From the NCBI GenBank assembly GCA_946478895.1, contig CAMLDY010000125.1:1-6737 (forward strand): DNA of 6,737 nucleotides, read 5' to 3'. A program made the translations under genes and the position numbers. The notes below the pieces were generated by a model. That model saw only the letters and a program-made list of their open reading frames with translations. It made no database searches and had not been told where the DNA came from. This document shows, piece after piece, positions 1 to 6,352 of the stretch. How positions within the stretch are numbered: position 1 is the stretch's first letter; every line of letters begins with the position of its first letter. Origin of the DNA: an uncultured Gemmatimonadota bacterium (lineage in GTDB: Bacteria > Gemmatimonadota > Gemmatimonadetes > Gemmatimonadales > Gemmatimonadaceae).

Positions 1-1316
1 ACTCGCCAGATGGTGTTGCCGACGTCGTCGGCGACGAGGAGCGCGCCCGACTTGTCGATCGCGACGCCAACCGGGCGGCCCATCGCGTCGCCGTTGGGCT
101 TGATGAATCCCGTCAGGACGTCGATTGGCTTGCCGCTTGGGCGGCCGCCAGCGAACGGAACGAAGATCACCTTGTAGCCGCTGAACGGTTTGCGATTCCA
201 GGAGCCGTGCTGGCCGACGAACATTCCGCGATTGAATCGCGCCGGCAGTGCCCGTGCACCCGACCAGGCCAGCCCGAGCGAGGCAGTGTGGGAACCTAGT
301 GCGTAGTCGGGAACGATCGCTCGCTCGATCAGACCCGGCTTTTGCGGGCTGACGCGATAGTCCGTGTGCCGGCCGTAGTAGCTGAATGGCCAGCCGTAAA
401 AACCGCCGTCGCGTACCGACGTGATGTAGTCGGGAACGAGATCGCTGCCCAGCTCGTCGCGCTCGTTGACCGCGACCCAGAGCTTTCCGCTCTCCGGCTC
501 CCAGGCGAGTCCGACGGGGTTGCGCAGGCCAGTAGCGAAGACGCGATGTTTGCCCGTCGCGCGATCGATCTCCCAGATCGCCGCGCGTCCCTGCTCGTGC
601 AACAGATCGTTCTCGGCCACGTTGCTGTTGGAGCCGACGGACGCGTAGAGCTTCGAGCCGTCGGCGCTGGCAATCACGTTCTTGGTCCAGTGGTGATTGA
701 TCCGACCGCCGGGGAGATCCACGACTTTTGTTGGCGCGGCGGTTATTGAAGTGGCGCCGCTCACGTATGGGACGCGAACGATCGCATCGCTGTTGGCGAC
801 GTAGAGTTGGTTGCCGACCAGCGCCATCCCGAACGGCGCGTAGAGTCCGGACAAAAAGATCGACTTCGCGTCGGCGACACCGTCGCCATCGGTGTCGCGG
901 AGGAGGACGATGCGGTTCTGGCTGGGAACTGCGCCGCCACCTTTGCTGAGAAAGAGCCGGAAGAAAAATCCCTTTATGCCTTTGCCGTCGTCTGGCCGTT
1001 TCGGGGCGTTGGTCTCCGCAACGAGTACGTCGCCGTTGGGCAGAACGTAGAGCCAGCGCGGATGATCGAGCCCGCGCGCAAACGGGCGCACCGCCAGACC
1101 GTCAGCAGCGACCGGCATGTGCTCGTCTCGCCAGCCTTTGGCGGTGACGACGTTGATCACCGGGACGATCGATTCCTTCGGTGGCGGGATGACGGGCCTG
1201 ACGCCGGATTCAGCCGCGATCGGAACTCGCGCCGGTGCGCCGCAAGCCGCAAACGCCGCGGTGAGAATGAGCGGGATCGCTACATGAACAACTGAACGGA
1301 GACGATCGCGGCGCAT
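1..1316 (-). CDS. PQQ-dependent sugar (sorbosone-type) dehydrogenase lipoprotein, 3' end cut by window
   Basis: The reverse strand stays open from an ATG at 1316 to the left edge (438 codons, no stop), so only the last few residues are missing. The protein resembles the glucose/sorbosone dehydrogenase beta-propeller family (COG2133), periplasmic or surface enzymes that oxidise sugars with pyrroloquinoline quinone. Residues 1-25 look like a lipoprotein signal: basic start (MRRDRLR), hydrophobic core, and FAAC with Cys25 as probable lipid site. Family landmarks are LDHPRWLYVLPNGDVLVAE (about 83-101), a calcium-loop-like DTDGDGVAD (141-149), NHHW (207-210), the GLRNPVGLAW block (263-272) whose Arg265 matches the catalytic-site Arg of soluble PQQ glucose dehydrogenase, GQHGSWNR (368-375), and a C-terminal DDVGNTIWR. 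No clear ribosome binding site precedes the ATG. Substrate is not determinable; PQQ use is inferred from family. It is divergent from the hydrolase gene. Confidence 0.88.
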   Translation of the reverse strand, partial: MRRDRLRSVVHVAIPLILTAAFAACGAPARVPIAAESGVRPVIPPPKESIVPVINVVTAKGWRDEHMPVAADGLAVRPFARGLDHPRWLYVLPNGDVLVAETNAPKRPDDGKGIKGFFFRLFLSKGGGAVPSQNRIVLLRDTDGDGVADAKSIFLSGLYAPFGMALVGNQLYVANSDAIVRVPYVSGATSITAAPTKVVDLPGGRINHHWTKNVIASADGSKLYASVGSNSNVAENDLLHEQGRAAIWEIDRATGKHRVFATGLRNPVGLAWEPESGKLWVAVNERDELGSDLVPDYITSVRDGGFYGWPFSYYGRHTDYRVSPQKPGLIERAIVPDYALGSHTASLGLAWSGARALPARFNRGMFVGQHGSWNRKPFSGYKVIFVPFAGGRPSGKPIDVLTGFIKPNGDAMGRPVGVAIDKSGALLVADDVGNTIWR

Positions 1317-1372
1317 TCGAATAAAGCGCGCAAGAATCACGCAATTCGCGGCCGAATGATAAGTTTGAAGCC
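1317..1372. promoter_or_regulatory. Divergent intergenic region with two ATTCG dyads
   Basis: These 56 bp separate two divergent start codons and must hold, or overlap, the promoters of both genes unless the real starts lie elsewhere. No convincing -35/-10 pair is visible on either strand. The region contains a perfect dyad ATTCG-cggc-CGAAT (1344-1357), and a second short palindrome ATTCGAAT (1315-1322) overlaps the start codon of the leftward gene. The shared ATTCG half-sites could be an operator, but this is speculative. Confidence 0.3.
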
Positions 1373-2095
1373 ATGTCCCAACGCGAACGGCAACACGCGC
1401 GCGGTGAATGGCGAGTCGCTGTCGGTGATCAGGAAACCTCGGCGGTCTTCGAGGCGGCAACCGGAGACTCGCTCGGCGATCTGGTCTGCATCTGCGCCCA
1501 CGGCGCGGGTGGCAACATGAACGATCGCAGCGTGCTGAGCACCGCGAACGCCCTGCGGGCGCGCGGCTTCGGGGTGGTGCGTTTCAACTTTCTGTACAAG
1601 GAAAAGAAGTCTGGTCGTCCGGATCCGATGCCGAAGCTCAAGGATTGTTACGCGGCGGTGGTCGCGCGGGTGCGCAACGAGCTCGCGCCCGACACGCTGG
1701 TGATCGGTGGACGCTCGATGGGTGGTAGGGCAGCATCGATGCTCGCCGCCGATGGATTCGACTGCGACGGGCTGCTACTCCTTGCTTATCCGCTGCATCC
1801 ACCGGGCAAACCGGATCAGCTTCGGGACGCGCACCTTCCCGCGATCAAAGTTCCTGTCATTTGCTTCAATGGCACCCGCGATCCCTTCTGCACACAAAGC
1901 CTGATGGAACAGGTTCTGAAGCGATTGGGATCGAATTGGGAGATGCATTGGGTCGACGGCGCAGACCACAGCTTTCACGTGCTCAAGTCGTCCGGAAAAA
2001 CCGATGCGCAGGTGATGAACGAGATCGCCGATGCAAGCGCGACGTGGGCGGCGGGCATCACCGGCACAACAAGGAGTCGAGATGCTCGGAGCTAA
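1373..2095 (+). CDS. KANL3/Tex30-type alpha/beta hydrolase
   Basis: A 240-residue cytoplasmic protein with a full alpha/beta-hydrolase layout and no signal peptide. The early HGAGGNM segment (43-49) is the oxyanion-hole-type turn of the family. The nucleophile elbow is GGRSMGG (112-118) with Ser115 as nucleophile. The acid is probably Asp170 in NGTRDPFC (166-173), and the base is His199 in GADHSF (196-201). The order and spacing (VVRFNFLY near 68-75, then DCYAAV, then the elbow) match bacterial members of the KANL3/Tex30 hydrolase family, usually about 200-240 residues. These are presumed esterases or hydrolases of unknown substrate. The ATG at 1373 has only a weak GAAG just upstream, so it may be weakly translated or leaderless; the N-terminal basic stretch could also mean a slightly later start. 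The 3' end overlaps the VOC gene by 14 nt, suggesting translational coupling. Confidence 0.82.
   Translation: MSQRERQHARGEWRVAVGDQETSAVFEAATGDSLGDLVCICAHGAGGNMNDRSVLSTANALRARGFGVVRFNFLYKEKKSGRPDPMPKLKDCYAAVVARVRNELAPDTLVIGGRSMGGRAASMLAADGFDCDGLLLLAYPLHPPGKPDQLRDAHLPAIKVPVICFNGTRDPFCTQSLMEQVLKRLGSNWEMHWVDGADHSFHVLKSSGKTDAQVMNEIADASATWAAGITGTTRSRDARS
2071..2076 (+). promoter_or_regulatory. Ribosome binding site deciding the VOC gene start
   Basis: AAGGAG lies 5 nt before the ATG at 2082, inside the last codons of the upstream hydrolase gene. This favours 2082 over the in-frame upstream start at 2031, which would add 17 basic, low-complexity residues not expected of a VOC domain. Confidence 0.8.
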
Positions 2096-2456
2096 AGATG
2101 CAACCGCCACCGTTGCGGTGAGCGACCTCGGAGTTGCGAGAAAATTCTATGAGGGCAGCGTCGGCCTCAGGCCGCTTCCGAGTGAGCAGCCCGAAGTCGT
2201 CGAATACAAGACCGGCAACGCGACGCTGCTCGTCTACCGCTCACAGTTCGCCGGAACCAACAAAGCGACTGCGGTGACGTGGTCCGTCGACAACACCGAG
2301 GAAGAAGTGCGAGCGCTCAAGTCGAAAGGCGTGGTATTCGAGCACTATGACATGCCCGGCGCGACGCTCAAGGGCGACGTCCACGTGATGGGCCCGATGA
2401 AGGCGGCGTGGTTCAAGGACCCCGACGGGAACATCCTCGCTATCGTCGGCCGCTGA
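2082..2456 (+). CDS. VOC-family (glyoxalase/bleomycin-resistance fold) protein
   Basis: A 124-residue single-domain protein with the vicinal-oxygen-chelate pattern. The first beta strand and helix read ATVAVSDLGVARKFYEGSVGL (about 8-28), with the typical DL..A..FYE..VGL signature. The C-terminal signature is AAWFKDPDGNILAIV. In catalytic VOC enzymes a His early in the first strand and a Glu a few residues after DPDGN hold the metal; here the corresponding places look like small or non-ligating residues (Thr/Ala region and Ala). The protein may therefore not bind metal in the classical way and could be a binding protein; the assignment of ligand positions is by eye. The AAGGAG site and the 14-nt overlap with the hydrolase gene indicate one transcript. 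Substrate unknown. Confidence 0.85.
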   Translation: MLGAKDATATVAVSDLGVARKFYEGSVGLRPLPSEQPEVVEYKTGNATLLVYRSQFAGTNKATAVTWSVDNTEEEVRALKSKGVVFEHYDMPGATLKGDVHVMGPMKAAWFKDPDGNILAIVGR

Positions 2457-2625
2457 CCGACCAGGCGCAGCGCGAAATCAGAAGTAGCGCGGCCGCAACA
2501 ACTTAGAGGTCTCAAAAAAATTTCCGGGTGCGTGTCGATTTCCGCCGCGCCCGTTCGTCGCTCTGGTAGAAGACGAGGAGCCGCGAAAGTCGCGGCGAAA
2601 ACTCTTAACGGAAAGGGAGACAACG
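2457..2625 (+). other. Intergenic leader region of the DGPF-sigma operon
   Basis: This 169-bp gap holds an A7 run (2514-2520), the predicted sigma promoter (2533-2559), and a small perfect hairpin GCCGCG-aaagt-CGCGGC (2580-2596) in what would be the 5' leader. A ribosome binding site, AAGGGAG (2613-2619), precedes the DGPF ATG by 6 nt. No clear intrinsic terminator for the hydrolase-VOC pair is visible, so some read-through into the next operon is possible. Confidence 0.6.
2533..2559 (+). promoter_or_regulatory. Predicted ECF42-type sigma promoter (autoregulatory)
   Basis: TGTCGA (2533-2538) is followed after 17 nt by CGTC (2556-2559). From memory, the motif described for ECF42 sigma factors in Streptomyces is TGTCGA at -35 and CG(A/T)C at -10, so both elements match. 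The site lies upstream of two DGPF genes and a sigma gene of that same group. Transcription would start near 2566, giving a leader of about 60 nt. TGTCGA alone occurs by chance a few times in this window, so the weight rests on spacing, the second element and location. Confidence 0.6.
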
Positions 2626-3075
2626 ATGCCGCGGTTCATAGTGATGGTGAAAGCCACCAAGGAGTCGGAAGCCGGCGTGATGCCGACCGAGCAGGATTTT
2701 GCCGCGATGGGCAAGTACAACGAAGAGCTGGCAAAGGCGGGCATCATGCTCGCCGGCGAAGGCTTGCAGCCTAGCTCCAAGGGAGCGCGCGTCAGATTCA
2801 ACGGTAAGAACAGAACCGTTGTTGACGGCCCGTTCGCGGAGACCAAGGAGCTCGTCGCCGGGTTCTGGATCTGGCAGGTTAAGTCCCTCGCCGAAGCGAT
2901 CGAGTGGGTGAAGCGCTGCCCGAATCCGATGCCCACCGGCGAATCAGTGATCGAGATCCGTCAGATCTTCGAGGCCGAGGATTTCGGCGCCGAGTTCACG
3001 CCGGAGCTGCGCGAGTACGAGGAGAAGATCGGGAAAATGACGAAGAAGAACGCGGAAAAAAGCGCGAAGCGATAA
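2626..3075 (+). CDS. DGPF/YciI-domain protein, first of a tandem pair
   Basis: A 149-residue soluble protein of the YciI-like (DGPF) family, a ferredoxin-like-fold group with no established reaction. Landmarks are the first strand RFIVMVKAT (3-11), the PTEQDFAAMGKYNEEL helix (20-35), AGEGLQPSSKGARV (43-56), and the naming motif VVDGPFAETKEL, with DGPF at 67-70. The last strand region ends near residue 115. After it comes an unusual charged tail (about 122-149, lysine- and glutamate-rich, ending KKNAEKSAKR) that the sister protein lacks. The ATG at 2626 is supported by AAGGGAG 6 nt upstream. It is clearly paralogous to the next gene. DGPF genes beside ECF42 sigma genes are a well-known pairing, so a role in the sigma pathway (ligand sensing or an output) is inferred. 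Confidence 0.9.
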   Translation: MPRFIVMVKATKESEAGVMPTEQDFAAMGKYNEELAKAGIMLAGEGLQPSSKGARVRFNGKNRTVVDGPFAETKELVAGFWIWQVKSLAEAIEWVKRCPNPMPTGESVIEIRQIFEAEDFGAEFTPELREYEEKIGKMTKKNAEKSAKR

Positions 3076-3108
3076 CCGGGCGGTCAAATCAACGAGGGAG
3101 ATCCACCA

Positions 3109-3504
3109 ATGCGAATCATGACGCTATACAAGCCGGGCCGCGAAACGACCGTCCCACCGACCGAGCAGGAGATGGCGGCGATGGGCGAGCTGATCGAGGA
3201 GTTCTCGAAGGCCGGCGTGCTCGTCACCACCGATGGGTTACAGCACAGCTCCAAGGGCAAGCGGGTGAGCATCGACGCCAACGGGAAATTCACCGTCACC
3301 GACGGACCGTTCACCGAGACCAAGGAGCTGGTCTCGGGCTACGCGATCCTGCAGGTGAGGGACATGGACGAGGCTGTCCGTCTGACGAAGCGCTTTCTGC
3401 AGGTCGTCGGCGAAGGCGAGAGCGAAATCAGGTTGATGCACGATGCGCCGGCATTCGACGGGACTGGCGCGGATCAGTTCAGCGCGAGTGGCGCGAACCG
3501 GTAG
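3109..3504 (+). CDS. DGPF/YciI-domain protein, second of a tandem pair
   Basis: A 131-residue soluble protein, paralogous to the preceding gene: shared blocks include PTEQ..AAMG (17-26), KAG (34-36), GLQ.SSKG..V (43-53) and the TDGPFTETKELVSG motif with DGPF at 65-68. It starts directly at the first strand (MRIMTLYKPG) and ends soon after the last strand, so it is close to the normal family length and lacks the lysine-rich tail of its neighbour. GAGGGAG at 3094-3100, 8 nt before the ATG, supports the start. The gap to the upstream gene is 33 nt and to the sigma gene 44 nt, so the three are almost certainly one operon. The biochemical function of the family is unknown. Confidence 0.9.
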   Translation: MRIMTLYKPGRETTVPPTEQEMAAMGELIEEFSKAGVLVTTDGLQHSSKGKRVSIDANGKFTVTDGPFTETKELVSGYAILQVRDMDEAVRLTKRFLQVVGEGESEIRLMHDAPAFDGTGADQFSASGANR

Positions 3505-3548
3505 GCATCGGGCCGCGCCCCTTGCACCGGAGGAAGAAGGTGGTGTGA

Positions 3549-3571
3549 TTGGAGGCCGTGACGGCCTCCGA
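3549..3571 (+). repeat. Near-perfect palindrome/hairpin over the sigma-factor start codon
   Basis: The arms GGAGGCCGT (3551-3559) and ACGGCCTCC (3561-3569) are exact reverse complements around a single base. As RNA this gives an 8-bp stem with a UGA loop, extendable by a G-U and a U-A pair to 3549-3571. It contains both candidate start codons. The CCTCCG at 3565-3570 could alternatively pair with CGGAGG at 3528-3533, next to the ribosome binding site. Either way it may limit sigma-factor translation; it could instead be a protein operator. Confidence 0.6.
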
Positions 3572-4841
3572 TACCCACCGCGCGATCGACGCGGTCTGGC
3601 GAATTGAGTCGGCGAAATTGATCGCTGGACTGACGCGCATCGTGCGCGATGTCGGTCTCGCCGAAGATCTCGCGCAGGACGCGCTCCTCGCCGCGCTCGA
3701 GAAGTGGCCGGAGACGGGAGTACCCGACAATCCGGGCGCGTGGCTGATGGCGACGGCGAAGCACCGTGCAATCGACACCTTCCGGCGCGCGGAGCGCGTC
3801 CAGCGCAAGCACGAAGAGATTGGCCACGAGCTGGAGACCAGGCAGGAGGCGATGGTGCGGGAGCTCGAGGAAGCGATCGACGACGACATCGGCGACGATG
3901 TGCTGCGACTGATCTTCATGTCGTGCCATCCGATCCTGTCGCGCGAAGCGCGCGCCGCTCTCACTCTGCGCCTGCTCGGCGGACTCACCACGGACGAGAT
4001 CGCGCGCGCGTTTCTGGCGCCCGAGGCGACCATCGCCCAGAGAATCGTGCGCGCCAAGCGCACTCTCACCGATGCCCACGTACCCTTCGAGGTGCCGCGT
4101 GGGGCTGAGCTGGCGTCGCGGCTCGCGTCGGTGCTGGAGGTGATCTATCTGATCTTCAATGAAGGTTACGCCGCCACCGCCGGCGACGATCTCGTGCGTC
4201 CGGGGTTGTGCGAGGACGCGCTGCGGCTCGGCCGCGTTCTCGCCGAGCTGGCGCCGAGCGAGCCGGAAGTCCACGGACTGGTGGCGCTGATGGAGATCCA
4301 CGCATCGCGGTTCCGCGCGCGCACCAATGCGGCGGGAGAGCCGATCCTGCTGCTCGATCAGGATCGGGGACGGTGGGACCGGCTCTTGATTCAGCGCGGT
4401 CTCGCGGCTCTCGAGCGCGCCGAACGTCTGGGCGGCGCGAACGGACCGTACGCGCTCCAGGCAGCGATCGTCGCGTGTCACGCGCGCGCGCGCACCGCTG
4501 AGGAAACCGACTGGCGGCGGATCGCGTCGCTATACGACGCCCTCGCGGAAGTGGTTCCGTCGCCGATCGTCGAGCTCAATCGGGCGGTAGCAGTGGGAAT
4601 GGCATTCGGTCCGGCCGACGCTCTCGAGATAATCGACGCGATTGCCGACGAGCCCGCGCTCAAGGGCTATCACCTGGTTCCCGCCGCGCGCGCCGATATG
4701 CTGGAGAAGCTCGGACGCAACGACGAAGCGCGCGGCGAGTTCGAGCGCGCCGCATCGCTGACGCGGAATGCGCGCGAGCGGGAGCTGCTGCTCAAGCGCG
4801 CCAGGTCGAACGAAGACCCGCGGAAACAGGCGCGACCATGA
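3549..4841 (+). CDS. ECF42-type RNA polymerase sigma factor with long C-terminal extension
   Basis: A 430-residue group-IV sigma factor, about twice the length of a minimal ECF sigma. Region 2 spans about 17-82 (LIAGLTRIVRDVGLAEDLAQDALLAAL, then NPGAWLMATAKHRAIDTFRR). Region 4 spans about 117-173 (MSCHPILSREARAALTLRLLGGLTTDEIARAF, then the recognition helix IAQRIVRAKRTL). From about 185 comes the DUF6596/TPR-like extension with conserved NEGY (204-207), RPGLCEDALRLGRVL (217-231), LLLDQDRGRWD (267-277) and VELNRAVAVG (341-350). These features mark the ECF42 group, where the extension rather than an anti-sigma factor is reported to control activity; none is encoded nearby. A TGA at 3546-3548 limits the start to TTG 3549 (AAGAAGG 8 nt upstream) or GTG 3558. 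The latter gives a family-typical MTASDTHRAIDAVWRIES start but a poor RBS. A palindrome covers both candidates. Confidence 0.92.
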   Translation: MEAVTASDTHRAIDAVWRIESAKLIAGLTRIVRDVGLAEDLAQDALLAALEKWPETGVPDNPGAWLMATAKHRAIDTFRRAERVQRKHEEIGHELETRQEAMVRELEEAIDDDIGDDVLRLIFMSCHPILSREARAALTLRLLGGLTTDEIARAFLAPEATIAQRIVRAKRTLTDAHVPFEVPRGAELASRLASVLEVIYLIFNEGYAATAGDDLVRPGLCEDALRLGRVLAELAPSEPEVHGLVALMEIHASRFRARTNAAGEPILLLDQDRGRWDRLLIQRGLAALERAERLGGANGPYALQAAIVACHARARTAEETDWRRIASLYDALAEVVPSPIVELNRAVAVGMAFGPADALEIIDAIADEPALKGYHLVPAARADMLEKLGRNDEARGEFERAASLTRNARERELLLKRARSNEDPRKQARP

Positions 4842-4864
4842 TGCCGTCGGATTTGCGCACTTGA
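4838..4864 (+). other. Eight-codon mini-ORF bridging the sigma and MATE genes
   Basis: An ATGATG at 4838-4843 overlaps the sigma stop codon (TGA 4839-4841) and opens a frame encoding MMPSDLRT. Its TGA (4862-4864) overlaps the TTG that is the best MATE start (4861). The arrangement could couple translation of the two genes by re-initiation. The peptide itself is probably not functional, and chance is possible at this length. Confidence 0.25.
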
Positions 4865-6318
4865 CCGAAGTAACCGCGCCGGTCACAGCGACACCGGAAG
4901 CAGGAGCGTCCGCGACCAGGCCCGAACGCCGGCGCTACGATCGCTCGATCGTCGAGGGTCCGCTGCTCCCCGCCGTCTGGAAGCTGGCGTGGCCGACGAT
5001 GCTCACCAACGTCGTCGGCGGACTGCAGGCGATGGTCGATCAGGCGCTGGTCGGACACCTGATCGGCTACCAGGCCAACGCCGCGATCGGCGTCAGCTCC
5101 CAGATCTTTCTCGTCGTCGTGATTTTCATCTCGTCGTTGTTCAGCGGGATGAGCGTGCTGGTCGCGCGATTCGCCGGCGCCGGCGATCACGACATGGTCG
5201 ATCGCACCGTCTATCAGGCGTTCGTCACCGCGATCGGGATCGCGCTCCTGATCATGGCGCCGATCGGCTACATCGCGTCGCCGGCTCTGCTCGACTTCGT
5301 GAACGCCGCGCCCGCGGTGAAGGCCGAGGCGCTGCCGTTCCTCCGCATCTCCTTCGTCTTCAGCAGCGGCATGCTGGTGTTCTTCATGCTGGGCGGCGCG
5401 TTGCGCTCGGCGGGCGATGCGCGGACACCGATGATACTTGGCGTCTCGCTCACGGTGCTCAACGTCGTGTTCAACGTGATTCTGATTCGCGGCCTCGGGC
5501 CGATTCCCGCGTTCGGCACCAAGGGTGCGGCGATGGGGACGAGTCTCGCGTCGGGACTGCTCGCGGTCTATTCGCTCTGGAAGTTGTGGACGGGCGGCTG
5601 GGTTGTTTCGTTCCCGCGCGGTCGTGGGTGGGGACTCGACTGGGAGATTATCCGTGCGCTGTTCCGCTTCGGGTTGCCGACCGGCTTTCAGGGCATCGCG
5701 ATGAACATCGGCGGCGTGCTGATGCTGGCATTTATCGGATCGCTCGAGCAGAGCGCGGCGGCGCAGGCGGCGTTCGCGGTCTGCTACTCGCAGCTCTTCT
5801 CGCTGGTGACGTGGACTTCGGTCGGCTTGATGGGCGCGTCCGCGGCGATCGCCGGCCAGAACCTCGGCGCAGGCAAGGCCGATCGCGCGTCGGCGGCGGT
5901 CCACGTCGCGGCGCGGATCGGAATTGCCAGCGCGGCGATCGTGGGAGCAATGTTTCTTCTGATCCCGCGTCAGCTGCTCGAGATCTTCGGCATGAACGAT
6001 CCGGTGGTGGTCCGGATTAGTGTCCAGCTACTTCACGTGCTCAGCGTCTCCGGTCTGCTTATCGCCACCGCGCTGACCTACACCGGCGGGCTGCAGGGAA
6101 CCGGCGACACCAAGAGCCCGCTCTACATCTCGATCGTTTCGCAGATGGTCGTCCCGCTCGGCATCTGCTTCGTCATCAAGCAGGTCAGCACCCTCCATCC
6201 GATCGACATCTGGATCGCGATCCTCGTCGGGCATGCGACCCGCTGCGCTCTGAGTGTGCTGAGGTTCAATCAGGGACGCTGGCGGAATATCGCGGTCGGG
6301 GTGCACAGGTCCGCTTAG
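4861..6318 (+). CDS. MATE-family multidrug/metabolite exporter
   Basis: An inner-membrane secondary transporter, expected to exchange cationic or toxic compounds for Na+ or H+. From the TTG at 4861 it has 485 residues, normal for MATE proteins (about 440-480). A hydrophilic tail of about 30 residues precedes GPLLPAVWKLAWPTML. About twelve hydrophobic segments follow, in two homologous halves. Half 1 begins at about 40 and half 2 at about 261 (WEIIRALFRFGLPTGF). The internal duplication is visible as GGALRSAGDARTP (178-190) against GGLQGTGDTKSP (409-420), and VARFAGAGD (101-109) against AGQNLGAGKAD (about 331-341). No good ATG exists: an in-frame ATG at 4768 would overlap the sigma gene by 74 nt and add unlikely sequence. 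The TTG has only a weak GTCGGA upstream. It lies 19 nt after the sigma stop, so it is probably in the same transcript. Substrate unknown. Confidence 0.88.
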   Translation: MTEVTAPVTATPEAGASATRPERRRYDRSIVEGPLLPAVWKLAWPTMLTNVVGGLQAMVDQALVGHLIGYQANAAIGVSSQIFLVVVIFISSLFSGMSVLVARFAGAGDHDMVDRTVYQAFVTAIGIALLIMAPIGYIASPALLDFVNAAPAVKAEALPFLRISFVFSSGMLVFFMLGGALRSAGDARTPMILGVSLTVLNVVFNVILIRGLGPIPAFGTKGAAMGTSLASGLLAVYSLWKLWTGGWVVSFPRGRGWGLDWEIIRALFRFGLPTGFQGIAMNIGGVLMLAFIGSLEQSAAAQAAFAVCYSQLFSLVTWTSVGLMGASAAIAGQNLGAGKADRASAAVHVAARIGIASAAIVGAMFLLIPRQLLEIFGMNDPVVVRISVQLLHVLSVSGLLIATALTYTGGLQGTGDTKSPLYISIVSQMVVPLGICFVIKQVSTLHPIDIWIAILVGHATRCALSVLRFNQGRWRNIAVGVHRSA

Positions 6319-6352
6319 AAGGGGAACGGCAAAAGAAGACACTACCGGCGGG

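Noticed and set aside
342..749. Forward open frames opposite the sugar dehydrogenase
   Set aside because: The reverse strand encodes an uninterrupted, recognisable PQQ dehydrogenase; the forward frames have no family features.
1360..1367. TAAGTTTG, resembling the Bacteroidota TAnnTTTG promoter element, just before the hydrolase gene
   Set aside because: The GC content and gene content do not suggest Bacteroidota, there is no partner -33 element, and it lies too close to the start codon.
2514..2520. A7 run as a reverse-strand terminator tract
   Set aside because: No GC-rich stem precedes it on the reverse strand, and no reverse-strand gene ends there.
2580..2596. GCCGCG-aaagt-CGCGGC hairpin as a terminator of the VOC gene
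   Set aside because: No U-rich tract follows, it is 124 nt past the VOC stop, and it lies downstream of the predicted promoter; at most a leader structure.
3474..4481. Long reverse-strand open frame of over 300 codons across the sigma gene
   Set aside because: It is antisense to a gene with clear sigma regions 2 and 4, its translation is arginine- and histidine-rich with no recognisable domain, and it is what high-GC codon bias produces on the opposite strand.
4480..4493. Alternating CG run with Z-DNA potential
   Set aside because: It lies inside the sigma coding sequence and is explained by Ala/Arg codons in a high-GC genome.
4768..4860. Upstream in-frame ATG for the MATE gene
   Set aside because: It would overlap the sigma gene by 74 nt and add a Cys/Arg-rich leader unlike MATE N-termini.
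4792..5904. Long reverse-strand open frame of 370 codons across the MATE gene
   Set aside because: The translation is an Arg/Asp/Glu/His-rich low-complexity peptide, antisense to a clear membrane transporter; a GC-bias shadow.
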